A stretch of DNA of 15,274 bases from an uncultured Ilumatobacter sp. (GCA_937905835.1 CALCXK010000031.1:1-15274); one strand, 5' to 3'. Counted from the first letter of the stretch, positions 1 through 9,038 are shown. A program made the numbers and translations. Notes: generated from the sequence alone by a model not told the origin.

Positions 1-198
1 GCTGCTTCCGGTGTTGCCTTCTTCACAACCAGTGAAGTGATCAGCGCCTTCGGCACATGGGAGGTGTTCATCGGAGGCGTACTGCTCATTCTCACCGCAA
101 TCCTCAATCCCGAGGGCATTGCCGGCGCGATCCGCGGATCGATTGCAGACGTCAGAATCAAGAAGTTGGCGAAGGTCGCGCTGGCCGCTGCACAGTGA
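1..198 (+). CDS. Branched-chain amino-acid ABC transporter permease, LivM-like (C-terminal end only)
   Basis: This frame is open from the first base to a TGA at 196-198, giving the last 65 residues of a protein that begins outside the window. It contains a hydrophobic segment (FIGGVLLILTAILNPEGI) followed by a short basic tail. A final membrane helix ending in an [FN]P[EQ]G motif is typical of the LivM/LivH permeases of branched-chain amino-acid and related ABC importers, which sit in the cytoplasmic membrane and form the translocation channel. The family call rests on this short tail only. The rest of the transporter operon would lie upstream of the window. The gene converges on the flavoprotein gene that ends 37 bp downstream. 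Confidence 0.6.
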   Translation, partial: AASGVAFFTTSEVISAFGTWEVFIGGVLLILTAILNPEGIAGAIRGSIADVRIKKLAKVALAAAQ

Positions 199-213
199 GT
201 AACGGAGCAGCAG

Positions 214-235
214 GCGGCGACTGCTTGTCGCCCGC
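214..235. terminator. Hairpin between convergent genes, possible bidirectional terminator
   Basis: GGCGAC (216-221) pairs perfectly with GTCGCC (227-232) around a 5-nt loop. The stem can be extended by G214-C235 and C215-G234 across a one-base bulge. It lies exactly between the stop of the LivM-like gene and the stop of the minus-strand flavoprotein. There is no T-tract on either side, so intrinsic termination is plausible but not proven. Confidence 0.4.
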
Positions 236-1620
236 TACTTGCCAGCGACGTCGAGTTCGGCGACGTACTGCTCGAGCTTTGCGAGAGCCGGCTCGGCGTG
301 GTCGAGTGCACCCATCATCAGGGTGATCAGCTCGTCGCTCGGCGTGTCGGTCGAGCTAAATCCGTCGAGGCGACTGTTGGCGAGCCACGCCTGGAGCGCC
401 GGGTCGGCGCCCCATTTCGCGCTGTTCAGCGAGTTGCCATGCGCGGTACGGATCCAATCGGTGGCGACGTCCGGGTGGGGCACGACACCACAGAAATGGT
501 TCTTCTCGTCGGCTGTGTCATACGCCGCTTCGCAGTGTGCGATGAAGGCGGCGCTGAAGACTTGCTGGCAGTGCCGAACGGTCTGGAGCGTGATGCGGTT
601 GCCGTCAAAGACCTGCTTCGGCGGGCGGCGGGCGAGGCCGTCGGCGGTGCAGTCGATGTGGGCGGTGTCGCTGCTCGTGGGAACCACTCCGTCGTCAAGG
701 ACGATCTGGTTGATGTCGATGCGTTGCACCCGGCCGAGGCGGACGACGTCGCTGATCCGGCGGAGCTGGACGAGCTCGTTCTGGGTGACGGTCGAGCAGC
801 GGTACATCGTTGGTTCAACGTCGGTGCTGAGCCGGAGCAGGATTCCGTCGGCTTCAAGTCGGGCGAACAGGTCAGCGATTGAGTCGGACTCGGCGATGTG
901 CTTGAACTGGGTGATGAACCGTTCGGCGGTTCCCTCGAAAAAGTCGCCGGGCTGAATGGTCTTGCGGTCGATGTACCAGGAGTCGCGCGGCATGATCCAG
1001 CGAATCTGGTCCGGGTCGACACCGTTACGCAGCAGCCAGAGGCAGGCATCCGCACCGGTCTTGCCGGCGCCGATGACGGTGTAACCGTCAGCCGGTTGGC
1101 CCAGTTTCGGGAGGTCGTTGAGTGGTGTGCAGCGCACTCCGGCAGCAACGTCGTAGCCGGGCGGACGCTGCGATGGCACGATCACATTCATGTAGGTGGC
1201 GTCGACCAGCGTGGTTGCGTTGACGTTGCTCCGAGCGCCCGTCGTGAGCGACACGAGGTCGCCGGTTGCGGGTTCGTACTCGGTCATCGGGAGATAGGTG
1301 ACGCGGCCCGACGGGAGGAAGTCACGATGCATCAGGTGGTCGTAGTAGGCAACTACTTCGGCACCGGATGCGAGTTCGTACAGCCCGGCATTCCAGCCGA
1401 GGGCGTCTTTCACATCGTTGCCGAGCGGGCGGGAGTTCACCCCGTAGAAGGCCGACGGCTGATGAAGCCGGACGAACGGGTAGGCGTCGTTCCAGTGTCC
1501 ACCGGGCCGGCCCTGCCGGTCGACGATGGTGAGCGTTGCTTCGGGCGTCTCGTTCAAGATGGTGTCGGCAAACGCCATACCCATTGCTCCGGCACCAACG
1601 ATCAAGTAGTCCGTGTCCAT
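235..1620 (-). CDS. FAD/NAD(P)-binding flavoprotein oxidoreductase (flavin monooxygenase-like)
   Basis: A 461-residue soluble protein. It opens directly with a Rossmann FAD-binding segment (DYLIVGAGAMGMAF, GxGxxG at residues 9-14), followed by GGHWNDAYPFVRLHQPS (about 40-56), which resembles the region after the first dinucleotide fold in flavin-containing monooxygenases. A second GxGxxG (GAGKTG, 184-189) is the expected NAD(P)H-binding fold. This two-fold layout is that of class B flavoprotein monooxygenases and related oxidoreductases, but the BVMO fingerprint is absent, so the substrate is unknown. The frame is open upstream to 1722, but those 34 residues are Arg/Cys/Pro-rich and would run into the promoter of the divergent gene. 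I start at the ATG at 1620, immediately before the FAD motif. No Shine-Dalgarno is visible; GACACT (1626-1631, minus strand) lies 5 nt upstream, compatible with a leaderless mRNA. Confidence 0.75.
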   Translation of the reverse strand: MDTDYLIVGAGAMGMAFADTILNETPEATLTIVDRQGRPGGHWNDAYPFVRLHQPSAFYGVNSRPLGNDVKDALGWNAGLYELASGAEVVAYYDHLMHRDFLPSGRVTYLPMTEYEPATGDLVSLTTGARSNVNATTLVDATYMNVIVPSQRPPGYDVAAGVRCTPLNDLPKLGQPADGYTVIGAGKTGADACLWLLRNGVDPDQIRWIMPRDSWYIDRKTIQPGDFFEGTAERFITQFKHIAESDSIADLFARLEADGILLRLSTDVEPTMYRCSTVTQNELVQLRRISDVVRLGRVQRIDINQIVLDDGVVPTSSDTAHIDCTADGLARRPPKQVFDGNRITLQTVRHCQQVFSAAFIAHCEAAYDTADEKNHFCGVVPHPDVATDWIRTAHGNSLNSAKWGADPALQAWLANSRLDGFSSTDTPSDELITLMMGALDHAEPALAKLEQYVAELDVAGK

Positions 1621-1721
1621 GCGGCAGTGTCGCACAGCGTGGGTCCCGCCGGCCGGGCCGAGTGTTCGCGGCTCGCTGTTTGCGCGGCACCCGCATCGCG
1701 AGGTGAGGTCGGTGAGGAGCA

Positions 1722-1733
1722 TACGATCGGTGG
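1722..1733 (+). promoter_or_regulatory. Putative -10 box of a leaderless promoter (TACGAT, N6, GTG)
   Basis: TACGAT at 1722-1727 fits TANNNT and is followed by exactly 6 nt before the GTG at 1734, so transcription would begin at or next to the start codon. No convincing -35 is present. A GAGGAG at 1714-1719 exists but is 14 nt from the GTG, too far for an ideal ribosome binding site. The same arrangement recurs before several other genes in this window. Confidence 0.45.
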
Positions 1734-2351
1734 GTGGATCACGAGGAACCGCCAGTCGTGCGAATCGACCGACACAAGGCGACGCGTTGGGTCAACTACG
1801 CGATGAAGGTCGGCTTGGTTGTGGCGTTCGCCGTTGCGATCGGGCTCACGCCTGACACCGTGGAGGGAAAGGCGATGGGGTTTCGCGCTCCCCTGTTTCT
1901 CGCACCGATCGTGATCGTTCCGATCCTTGCGCGCACCCGCGCCTGGGATCCATATCCGCATACGGCCGACGCACTGTTGGCCGCGCCGTTTCTCATCGAC
2001 ACCCTCGGCAACCTGCTCGGTGTCTACGACAATTTTTCTCAGACCGACGACGTGTTGCATGCCCTGAACTGGATCCTGCTGGTCGGTGCATTCCACGCCT
2101 TGCGGTTCCGCAACATTCACGATCGGCGTGATGCTGTGCTGCTCGGCTACGGGCTCGGGGCCGTGGCGATCGTGTGGTGGGAGATTCTCGAGTGGGCGGT
2201 GTCCGAAGACGGATTCGGCGGCACCGGCGGGCTGGCACTTACGTATGAAGACACGATTGGCGACCTGTTTCTGTCGTCAACCGGTGGCCTTGTTGGCTCC
2301 TTACTCGCGGTGTGGTTGCTCGGCCCACAGCGCACTCGCCCCGCCGACTGA
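1734..2351 (+). CDS. YjdF-like (DUF2238-type) integral membrane protein
   Basis: A 205-residue polytopic protein with hydrophobic segments near residues 25-42, 52-67, 78-97, 108-124, 134-156 and 178-197. Acidic and His residues sit inside or next to the helices: TDDVLHALNW (about 104-113), WWEILEW (148-154) and YEDTIGDLFLSSTGG (171-185). The pattern D-x3-H, E-x2-E and a final E/D-DT-x2-D near the last helix is characteristic of the YjdF/DUF2238 family of predicted inner-membrane proteins, whose function is not established. The GTG at 1734 is chosen because it is the first start in frame and matches the -10 spacing; the ATG at codon 24 would still keep all helices. The gene is divergent from the flavoprotein with 113 bp between starts, and is followed 99 bp later by the BVMO-esterase fusion, so co-transcription with that gene is possible. 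Confidence 0.65.
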   Translation: MDHEEPPVVRIDRHKATRWVNYAMKVGLVVAFAVAIGLTPDTVEGKAMGFRAPLFLAPIVIVPILARTRAWDPYPHTADALLAAPFLIDTLGNLLGVYDNFSQTDDVLHALNWILLVGAFHALRFRNIHDRRDAVLLGYGLGAVAIVWWEILEWAVSEDGFGGTGGLALTYEDTIGDLFLSSTGGLVGSLLAVWLLGPQRTRPAD

Positions 2352-2418
2352 TCGCTGCGGTCCGGCAAGGCAACCCCGGCGCGTCGATCTGCGCTCGTTT
2401 TGGGCGCTCCCTGGGCGC

Positions 2419-2447
2419 GACAATGCGGCGGGATGATCGAAGGGGAC
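2419..2447 (+). promoter_or_regulatory. Possible -10 (GACAAT) and ribosome binding site for the BVMO-esterase gene
   Basis: AGGGGAC at 2441-2447 is a purine-rich Shine-Dalgarno a few bases before the ATG at 2451. It decides that start over the upstream in-frame TTG (2400) and ATG (2433). GACAAT at 2419-2424 is a plausible -10 with a leader of about 20 nt. The -35 is not clear. Confidence 0.45.
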
Positions 2448-2450
2448 GAG

Positions 2451-5044
<2,594 letters not shown>

Positions 5045-5051
<7 letters not shown>

Positions 5052-5064
5052 GGCGAGTTCGCCT
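5045..5064 (+). terminator. Weak hairpins at the BVMO-esterase stop, possible terminator
   Basis: AGGCG (5051-5055) pairs with CGCCT (5060-5064) around AGTT. The same AGGCG can also pair with the CGCCT at 5045-5049, inside the end of the gene. The stems are only 5 bp and no T-tract follows, so confidence is low. Confidence 0.2.
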
Positions 5065-5091
5065 GACGCGAGCGTTGGCCCAATCTGGTTG

Positions 5092-5120
5092 TTCTACCTT
5101 TCCAGACAATCAGGTAGAAT
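5092..5120 (+). promoter_or_regulatory. vapBC promoter with overlapping inverted-repeat operator
   Basis: TTCTACCT (5092-5099) and AGGTAGAA (5112-5119) form a perfect 8-bp inverted repeat with a 12-bp spacer; the arm centres are 20 bp apart, about two helical turns. The right arm overlaps a good -10, TAGAAT (5115-5120), which lies 6 nt before the GTG of vapB. The left arm covers the -35 position (5092-5097, 17-bp spacing). This is what is expected of the autoregulatory operator bound by a VapB or VapBC complex: arms on the same DNA face, blocking both promoter hexamers. Confidence 0.7.
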
Positions 5121-5126
5121 GGCGCT

Positions 5127-5375
5127 GTGGCCCTCAGTATTAAGAGTGACAAGGCGGATCGGCTTGCTCGCGAACTGGCAACGGTCACCGGCGAGTCGCT
5201 GACCGATGCTGTCACGATTGCCATCGAAGACCGTTTGGCCCGCGAGCGTCGCGCAACCCGTGATGTCGCCGGGCGCCTCCGCCGGGTGCGCGAGGAGATG
5301 CGAACGGTTCCCCTGCTCGACGATCGACCCGAGGCTGAAATCCTCGGTTACAACGAGCACGGGTTGCCCTCGTGA
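5127..5375 (+). CDS. vapB: VapB-family antitoxin (Rv0623-like, PSK_trans_fac type)
   Basis: An 82-residue protein. The N-terminal part (ALSIKSDKADRLARELATVT, residues 2-21) followed by GESLTDAVTIAIEDRLAR is the short beta-strand plus two helices of the VapB antitoxins of the Rv0623/PSK_trans_fac family, which bind DNA as dimers. The charged C-terminal part (RRVREEMRTVPLLDDRPEAEILGYNEHGLPS) is the usual toxin-wrapping tail ending in a G-YNE-GLP motif. The GTG start is supported by a TAGAAT -10 six bases upstream, implying a leaderless transcript, and by the operator overlapping that promoter. Its TGA overlaps the GTG of the following vapC by four bases (GTGA, 5372-5375), so the two are translationally coupled. 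The antitoxin itself looks complete, although the toxin next to it is not. Confidence 0.85.
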   Translation: MALSIKSDKADRLARELATVTGESLTDAVTIAIEDRLARERRATRDVAGRLRRVREEMRTVPLLDDRPEAEILGYNEHGLPS

Positions 5376-5593
5376 CGTTGGTTGTCGACAGTTCGGCAAT
5401 CATCGCGTTGCTGCTCGACGAGCCAGAGGCTTCGTCGATCGAGTTCGCTCTCGCCGAATCCTTTCCTGTCGTGATCAGCGCTGCCACGCTCGTCGAGGTG
5501 TCGCTCGTCGCCGAGTCACGGCTCGGGCCGCAAGGTGCGCTCGCCGTCGACCAGATCCTTCGGCATGCCGACATCGAGTTGCTGCCGCTCTGA
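5372..5593 (+). pseudogene. vapC: VapC PIN-domain toxin, truncated after 73 residues
   Basis: The N-terminal half of a PIN-domain ribonuclease toxin. It shows VVDSSAIIALLLDEPEA with the first catalytic Asp at residue 6, and SAATLVEVSLVAE with the conserved Glu at residue 42. VapC proteins of this kind run to about 130 residues and need further acidic residues in a conserved GDCFxYA-type segment after residue 90. Here a TGA follows residue 73 (IELLPL) and only about 60 bp remain before the glycosidase gene, in which no frame restores the GDCF segment. The third frame (5592 onwards) reads SDSRAVRLRL, which could be a decayed continuation, but this is weak. A toxin without the C-terminal half of its active site should be catalytically dead, although it might still bind VapB. 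Confidence 0.75.
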
Positions 5594-5640
5594 CTCGAGG
5601 GCGGTTCGCCTCCGCCTGACCAGCCCAGCCTTCTTCGACC

Positions 5641-5652
5641 TACTCTCGCCAT
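5641..5652 (+). promoter_or_regulatory. Putative -10 of a leaderless promoter (TACTCT, N6, GTG)
   Basis: TACTCT at 5641-5646 fits TANNNT and is 6 nt upstream of the GTG at 5653, the same geometry as before vapB. A CTGACC at 5616-5621 is a loose -35 with a long 19-bp spacer. No Shine-Dalgarno is present. Confidence 0.45.
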
Positions 5653-6834
5653 GTGAGTGATTCAAATGCGTTTCCTGACTTCGTCTGGTCGATCGGCGAG
5701 GAGGGTTCCGACCCGCTCGTGATGCGCCAGGGCGAGCGTTATCGCCAAGACCAGTTCGCTGCATCGGATCACTACGACCACATGGAGGCCGACCTCGCGA
5801 CGATCGCTGCGTTGGGTGTCGAGGTCGTGCGGTACGGCACGCCGTGGCGGCTTGCCGAGCCCGAGCCGGGTGTGTACGACTGGTCGCTGTGGGACCGTGC
5901 GTTTACGGCGTGCGATGCGGCCGGGCTGGAACCGATCGTTGAGTTTTTGCACTTCGGTTTGCCTGACCATTTCACCGGTTTCATTGACGGCACGTGGGTC
6001 GACGGCTTCGTGCGCTATGTCTCGGCGTTCCTCGAGCGATACCGCGAGCCGCGCTGGTTTACGCCAATCAACGAGCCGGGTATCACCGCGCGGCTGTCGG
6101 CCCGATACGGCGTGTGGAACGACATGATCGCGACCCCCGAGGGGCATGCGCAGGCACTGGCCAACATCGTCCAGGCGAACCTTGAGGCAATGGCCCTGGT
6201 GCGCACCGATCGTGATGGCTGGTGGGTTGGTTCAGAGGGCTTCGACATCCCGGTCGCGGTCACCGACTCGCCTGATGCGGCTGCCGATGTGGAGCGGATT
6301 CGCACACTTGGTTGGTTGGTGTGGGATCTACACTTCGGCCACGAACCGGGTGTCCCCAACTATTTCGACACGGTCGACGCGGCGCAACTCGCACGGATCC
6401 GCTCACTGGCCCAACACGACCAGCTTGTCGCCGGGCTCGACATCTACCCCATTTCGGTGACGGCTGTCGGCGGCGATCGCCCCGACTGGTCGGTACGCGA
6501 GTTGATCGACTTTTCGGTTGCCGAGATCGAGCGGTGGCACGATCGGTACAACCAGCCCTTCTGGATCGCGGAGACCTCGAACCTCACGTTGCCGCTCGAT
6601 CAGCAGGTCAGGTGGCTCGACGAGTTCAGTGCCGGGTTGGCGCGGCTGCGTGCCGACGGACGGCCTGCGCGCGGGCTGTGCTGGTATTCACGCGGCGATC
6701 AGTTCGACTGGCAGACCGCGTTGATCGAACCGACCGGAGCGGTGACCGAGGTCGGGTTGTTCGACACCGAGCGAGTCGCACGGCCGGTGGCGGCGCGGTT
6801 CAACGGGCTCGCGAGTGGCGGCCCACCGCACTGA
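5653..6834 (+). CDS. Clan GH-A glycoside hydrolase (GH1/beta-glucosidase-like)
   Basis: A 393-residue protein without a signal peptide, so probably cytosolic. It has the (beta/alpha)8 layout of clan GH-A: VRYGTPWRLAEPEPGVYDWS (about 59-78), the acid/base motif WFTPINEPG with Glu141 in the NEP signature of GH1, and a nucleophile candidate in FWIAETSN with Glu307, followed by GLCWYSRGDQFDW (341-353). Both catalytic glutamates of a retaining glycosidase are therefore present. The protein is shorter than classical GH1 beta-glucosidases (about 450 residues) and resembles the family-1-like glycosidase domains seen beside sugar-nucleotide enzymes, so the true substrate is open. The GTG at 5653 is chosen because of the -10 spacing and because the protein has no other in-frame start before the conserved core. 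It converges on the Cys-repeat gene with 22 bp between stops. Confidence 0.7.
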   Translation: MSDSNAFPDFVWSIGEEGSDPLVMRQGERYRQDQFAASDHYDHMEADLATIAALGVEVVRYGTPWRLAEPEPGVYDWSLWDRAFTACDAAGLEPIVEFLHFGLPDHFTGFIDGTWVDGFVRYVSAFLERYREPRWFTPINEPGITARLSARYGVWNDMIATPEGHAQALANIVQANLEAMALVRTDRDGWWVGSEGFDIPVAVTDSPDAAADVERIRTLGWLVWDLHFGHEPGVPNYFDTVDAAQLARIRSLAQHDQLVAGLDIYPISVTAVGGDRPDWSVRELIDFSVAEIERWHDRYNQPFWIAETSNLTLPLDQQVRWLDEFSAGLARLRADGRPARGLCWYSRGDQFDWQTALIEPTGAVTEVGLFDTERVARPVAARFNGLASGGPPH

Positions 6835-6856
6835 CGGGGCGGGCGCCTTGACCTTC

Positions 6857-7408
6857 TCAGCCGGTCATGCAAATCGGGTTGTCGCACGCTTCGGCTCGGC
6901 ACGGTCGCCGCGCACGGTGCCGTCGAGTGCGTTCGTTGGTGAAACCTTCGATGCAATCCTTTTTCGGGCAACCCTCGGACCCACACGGGACACCGGCGAG
7001 GTGGCGCTTGGCTTCTCGACGACGAGCCCGGTCGGGATCATCCTGTAGTTCATCGATGAGTCGGTCTTCGGTGAGCGGCTCAGTGGGCGGCGGCGCTGCA
7101 GGGGCGGCGTTTCGGCCTGCGACGCAGACGGCTTGCACACAGCTCGTCCGGCCGCACGGCTGACCCTTTTCGTGGAGCAGGGCTTGGGCCTCGGTCTTGC
7201 GTTGCTTCTTCTTGAAGCTGCGGGCCTCGCGGAGCGGCGCACACACTGCGCAGCCACGCTGTTTGCAGATGCGGTTGCGGCCGTGGGCGAGCTCTTGCTG
7301 CTCTTCTTTCGAGAGTTGCGGTTCGGTCGTGTCGACCCAATCGCTCGCGTCTTTCCAGCGGCGCGGCGGCTGCTGGTCTGGCGTTCGGAAATCTGGAGAA
7401 TCACCCAT
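6857..7408 (-). CDS. Unrecognised protein with four Cys-triad repeats
   Basis: I do not recognise this family. The 183-residue protein is hydrophilic, rich in Arg, Lys and Glu, and has no signal peptide or membrane segment. It has exactly 12 cysteines in four triads: C48-x4-C53-x2-C56, C85-x4-C90-x4-C95, C142-x4-C147-x4-C152 and C170-x4-C175-x4-C180. Triads 2 to 4 share the form PC(G/R)-x3-C-x4-C, then a hydrophobic residue, and each follows an Arg/Lys-rich helix-like stretch (for example FKKKQRK and RREAKRHL). Regular Cys spacing in a cytosolic basic protein suggests metal binding, probably zinc, and possibly nucleic-acid contact; this is inference. The frame is open to 7513, but I use the ATG at 7408 because TACTTT lies 7 nt upstream and the extra 35 residues are low-complexity. 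It converges on the glycosidase gene. Confidence 0.65.
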   Translation of the reverse strand: MGDSPDFRTPDQQPPRRWKDASDWVDTTEPQLSKEEQQELAHGRNRICKQRGCAVCAPLREARSFKKKQRKTEAQALLHEKGQPCGRTSCVQAVCVAGRNAAPAAPPPTEPLTEDRLIDELQDDPDRARRREAKRHLAGVPCGSEGCPKKDCIEGFTNERTRRHRARRPCRAEACDNPICMTG

Positions 7409-7421
7409 CGTGGTCAAAGTA
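7409..7421 (-). promoter_or_regulatory. Putative -10 for the Cys-repeat gene (TACTTT, N7, ATG)
   Basis: On the minus strand TACTTT (7421 to 7416) stands 7 nt upstream of the ATG at 7408. This supports that start over the upstream in-frame one at 7513 and again suggests a leaderless transcript. Confidence 0.4.
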
Positions 7422-7561
7422 TCGCTGCGTTCAGACGAAGTCGCGGCGTGCCGTCCCGGCGCCGAGGGTCCGGGGCGTTCTGCTTGGGGGGTATCGGCAT
7501 GGCCTGAGCCCAACTTGAGGACGTTCTTGAGAAAGTGTCGTGGGGTGTTTCGCGAATGCCA

Positions 7562-7710
7562 GGTCGGTCAGTAGTGCCCGACCGTCCGGTTCAGCGGCCC
7601 CGAGAGACGATTCAGCGGCCCCAAAACCCGCTGAATGTTCGGGTGCAACAGCAGCCCTCCGAAGTTGGAGATCTCGCTACCCGGCTGCCACGCGCTTGGA
7701 CTTCGCCAAG
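7562..7710. repeat. Cluster of hairpins and direct repeats in a 313-bp intergenic stretch
   Basis: The gap 7409-7721 has no convincing gene. It holds GGTCGG (7562-7567) pairing with CCGACC (7578-7583); a 12-bp direct repeat TTCAGCGGCCCC at 7590-7601 and 7611-7622; and a perfect 9-bp hairpin ATTCAGCGG (7610-7618) with CCGCTGAAT (7628-7636). The last arm can also pair with the first copy of the direct repeat, giving two alternative stems. A further small stem, CTTGG (7695-7699) with CCAAG (7706-7710), lies 12 bp beyond the stop of the nuclease gene on the minus strand. Together they could terminate the nuclease transcript, although no T-tract is present. Confidence 0.45.
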
Positions 7711-7721
7711 GACCCTGCGGC

Positions 7722-9002
7722 TCAACAATTAGCACTCGCGACTGAGCCGGAGGGCGTCACGAGATACGCCGTGTCGCCATCGTTGTTCCAGACGTTCTGC
7801 CGTTTCCAGATCACTTCGCCCGGCGATTCCACATTGTCCCCGCCCGTCAAGATCACCAGGCGCGCACCAGCCGCTATCGAACCGAACCGGTCGAGCATGG
7901 TGGAGTGGCGCGACTCTTCGTCATGGAGTTCGTACCCGGCGAGCGAGATTGCATTTGCGGTGGGGTTCTCAAGGACGACACGCTCCTCTCGCTTTTGGCA
8001 CTGAGCAACCCGCACCTCGCCGGCCCCGCCTTCCGACGGCACCACCGGGCCAAGCGTGGTGGTGGTTGGTGGTGGGGCGAGCACGATCACCGGCAGTGCC
8101 GCTGCGGGGCGGGCAGGAATGTCTCCAACAGGGCACGCCGACAGGATCTGTCTCAACGCTGTCGCCTCCGGCTGGGTGACTGACAGCTGCCAACGAGCTT
8201 TGGTAAAAACCCAGTTCGCCGCATACGCACAGTGAAATTCCTGGCGCGGCGGAAGCCACTTGTCGGGCGTCTTGTCGCCCTTCGACTGGTTGACAGATCC
8301 CCCGACAGCCAACAGCGCCCCCGGCGTCTCATCGTTCGAAAAGGCAATCCTCGTGGCCGAATCCCAGCGCCACGCCCCAGCACGGTGCCCCTCGCTCAGC
8401 GGGACGACGTGATCGATCGTAATATCGCTCGCCGCCGTCACCGCAACGCCCGTGTACGGGTCGGTCCAGAATCCGGTTTCGACAAAGCATCCCGACGAAC
8501 TCATCTGTACCGGGATCGCCGACTGCGTGATGAGTACCTCGTGCCGTCCAGAAATACAGTCCCCATCGAGATCCGCCCAACCATTTGGCTGATACGTCTT
8601 GCGGTCATAGCGCTCGCGACTCGGGTCGGGGTCGCCGACGGTCAGGCCGCTCAACACAGCGAGCACCTCGTGGAGCGAGCCATCAGCCGACGGTGTCGGG
8701 GTAGTGGTGTCCGCAGAGGTAGTGATGTCGGCAGAGGTAGTGATGTCGGCAATCGGCGTAACTGGTGTTTCAGGGACTGTCGAAGTGGGCGGAGCCGCCA
8801 CAGACGGCACCGCGGTCTGGCCCGTCGATGATGTCGTGATGCTCGTCGCTGGGGCGGCACTCGACGATGGTGGCGCGGTCGAGACGACGTCAGCTCCACC
8901 AGAAGCCGGAGCATCGCCGCCCAACCCCCCAACAAACTGGAACGTGGCCGACAATGTTGCTGCAACCACACTGCAGCCGATCAGCACCGTGGAACGCTTC
9001 AC
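7722..9002 (-). CDS. Secreted HNH nuclease (DUF1524/GmrSD-C-like) with C-terminal lamin-tail domain
   Basis: A 426-residue protein. An N-terminal hydrophobic segment (residues 5-26) acts as signal peptide or membrane anchor. A Ser/Thr/Pro/Ala linker (30-107) follows, then a nuclease domain (about 108-290): DGDCISGRHEVLI, FWTDPYTG, the HNH core ITIDHVVPLSEG with Asp197-His198, FSNDE with Asn224, and NQSKGDKTPDKW (238-249). This order matches the DUF1524-like HNH domain of GmrSD-type and secreted actinobacterial nucleases. A second Pro/Thr hinge (300-325) leads to about 95 residues (ENPTANAISLAGYELHDEES onward) with the look of a lamin-tail domain, often found at the end of secreted nucleases. 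It probably cleaves DNA outside the cell or at the surface. The GTG at 9002 is chosen because GGAGGG lies 7 nt upstream; the frame is open to 9140 but the extra residues precede the signal sequence. Confidence 0.8.
   Translation of the reverse strand: MKRSTVLIGCSVVAATLSATFQFVGGLGGDAPASGGADVVSTAPPSSSAAPATSITTSSTGQTAVPSVAAPPTSTVPETPVTPIADITTSADITTSADTTTPTPSADGSLHEVLAVLSGLTVGDPDPSRERYDRKTYQPNGWADLDGDCISGRHEVLITQSAIPVQMSSSGCFVETGFWTDPYTGVAVTAASDITIDHVVPLSEGHRAGAWRWDSATRIAFSNDETPGALLAVGGSVNQSKGDKTPDKWLPPRQEFHCAYAANWVFTKARWQLSVTQPEATALRQILSACPVGDIPARPAAALPVIVLAPPPTTTTLGPVVPSEGGAGEVRVAQCQKREERVVLENPTANAISLAGYELHDEESRHSTMLDRFGSIAAGARLVILTGGDNVESPGEVIWKRQNVWNNDGDTAYLVTPSGSVASANC
8713..8748 (-). repeat. 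Perfect 18-bp tandem duplication in the nuclease linker
   Basis: The 18-bp unit at 8713-8730 is repeated exactly at 8731-8748, with a degenerate part-copy at 8701-8712. On the minus strand it encodes the six-residue unit ADITTS twice (about residues 85-96) and then ADTTT. It lies in the low-complexity linker between anchor and nuclease domain, so copy number could vary without harming the fold. Confidence 0.85.
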
Positions 9003-9009
9003 GCGGGCA

Positions 9010-9038
9010 CCCTCCGAGTTGGCATAGAAACGAGAATA
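9010..9038 (-). promoter_or_regulatory. Promoter -10 (TATTCT) and Shine-Dalgarno (GGAGGG) of the nuclease gene
   Basis: On the minus strand TATTCT (9038 to 9033) is a good -10 and GGAGGG (9015 to 9010) is a strong ribosome binding site 7 nt before the GTG at 9002. Unlike several neighbours, this gene therefore has a leadered mRNA of about 25 nt. No clear -35 is seen. The rest of the 200-bp divergent gap (9003-9202) holds no other feature I can support. Confidence 0.55.

Noticed and set aside
1621..1722. N-terminal extension of the flavoprotein to 1722
   Set aside because: The added residues are Arg/Cys/Pro-rich, precede the FAD strand, and would overlap the divergent promoter.
298..1806. Long plus-strand open frames opposite the flavoprotein (298-882, 898-1806)
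   Set aside because: They have no recognisable motifs and are antisense shadows of a gene with clear FAD and NAD(P) motifs.
5594..5655. Frameshifted continuation of VapC beyond the TGA
   Set aside because: No frame gives the GDCF-type segment; one frame has a vague resemblance (SDSRAVRLRL) that is too short to support.
6865..7404. Alternative minus-strand frame (179 residues) overlapping the Cys-repeat gene
   Set aside because: It is Arg/Ser-rich with no pattern, while the chosen frame has regular Cys triads and a suitably spaced -10.
8701..8748. CRISPR-like repeat
   Set aside because: The units are directly adjacent without spacers and encode a repeated linker peptide.
8973..9002. Lipobox (LIGC) at the start of the nuclease
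   Set aside because: The Cys is at residue 10 with no hydrophobic core before it; a normal signal peptide or anchor fits better.
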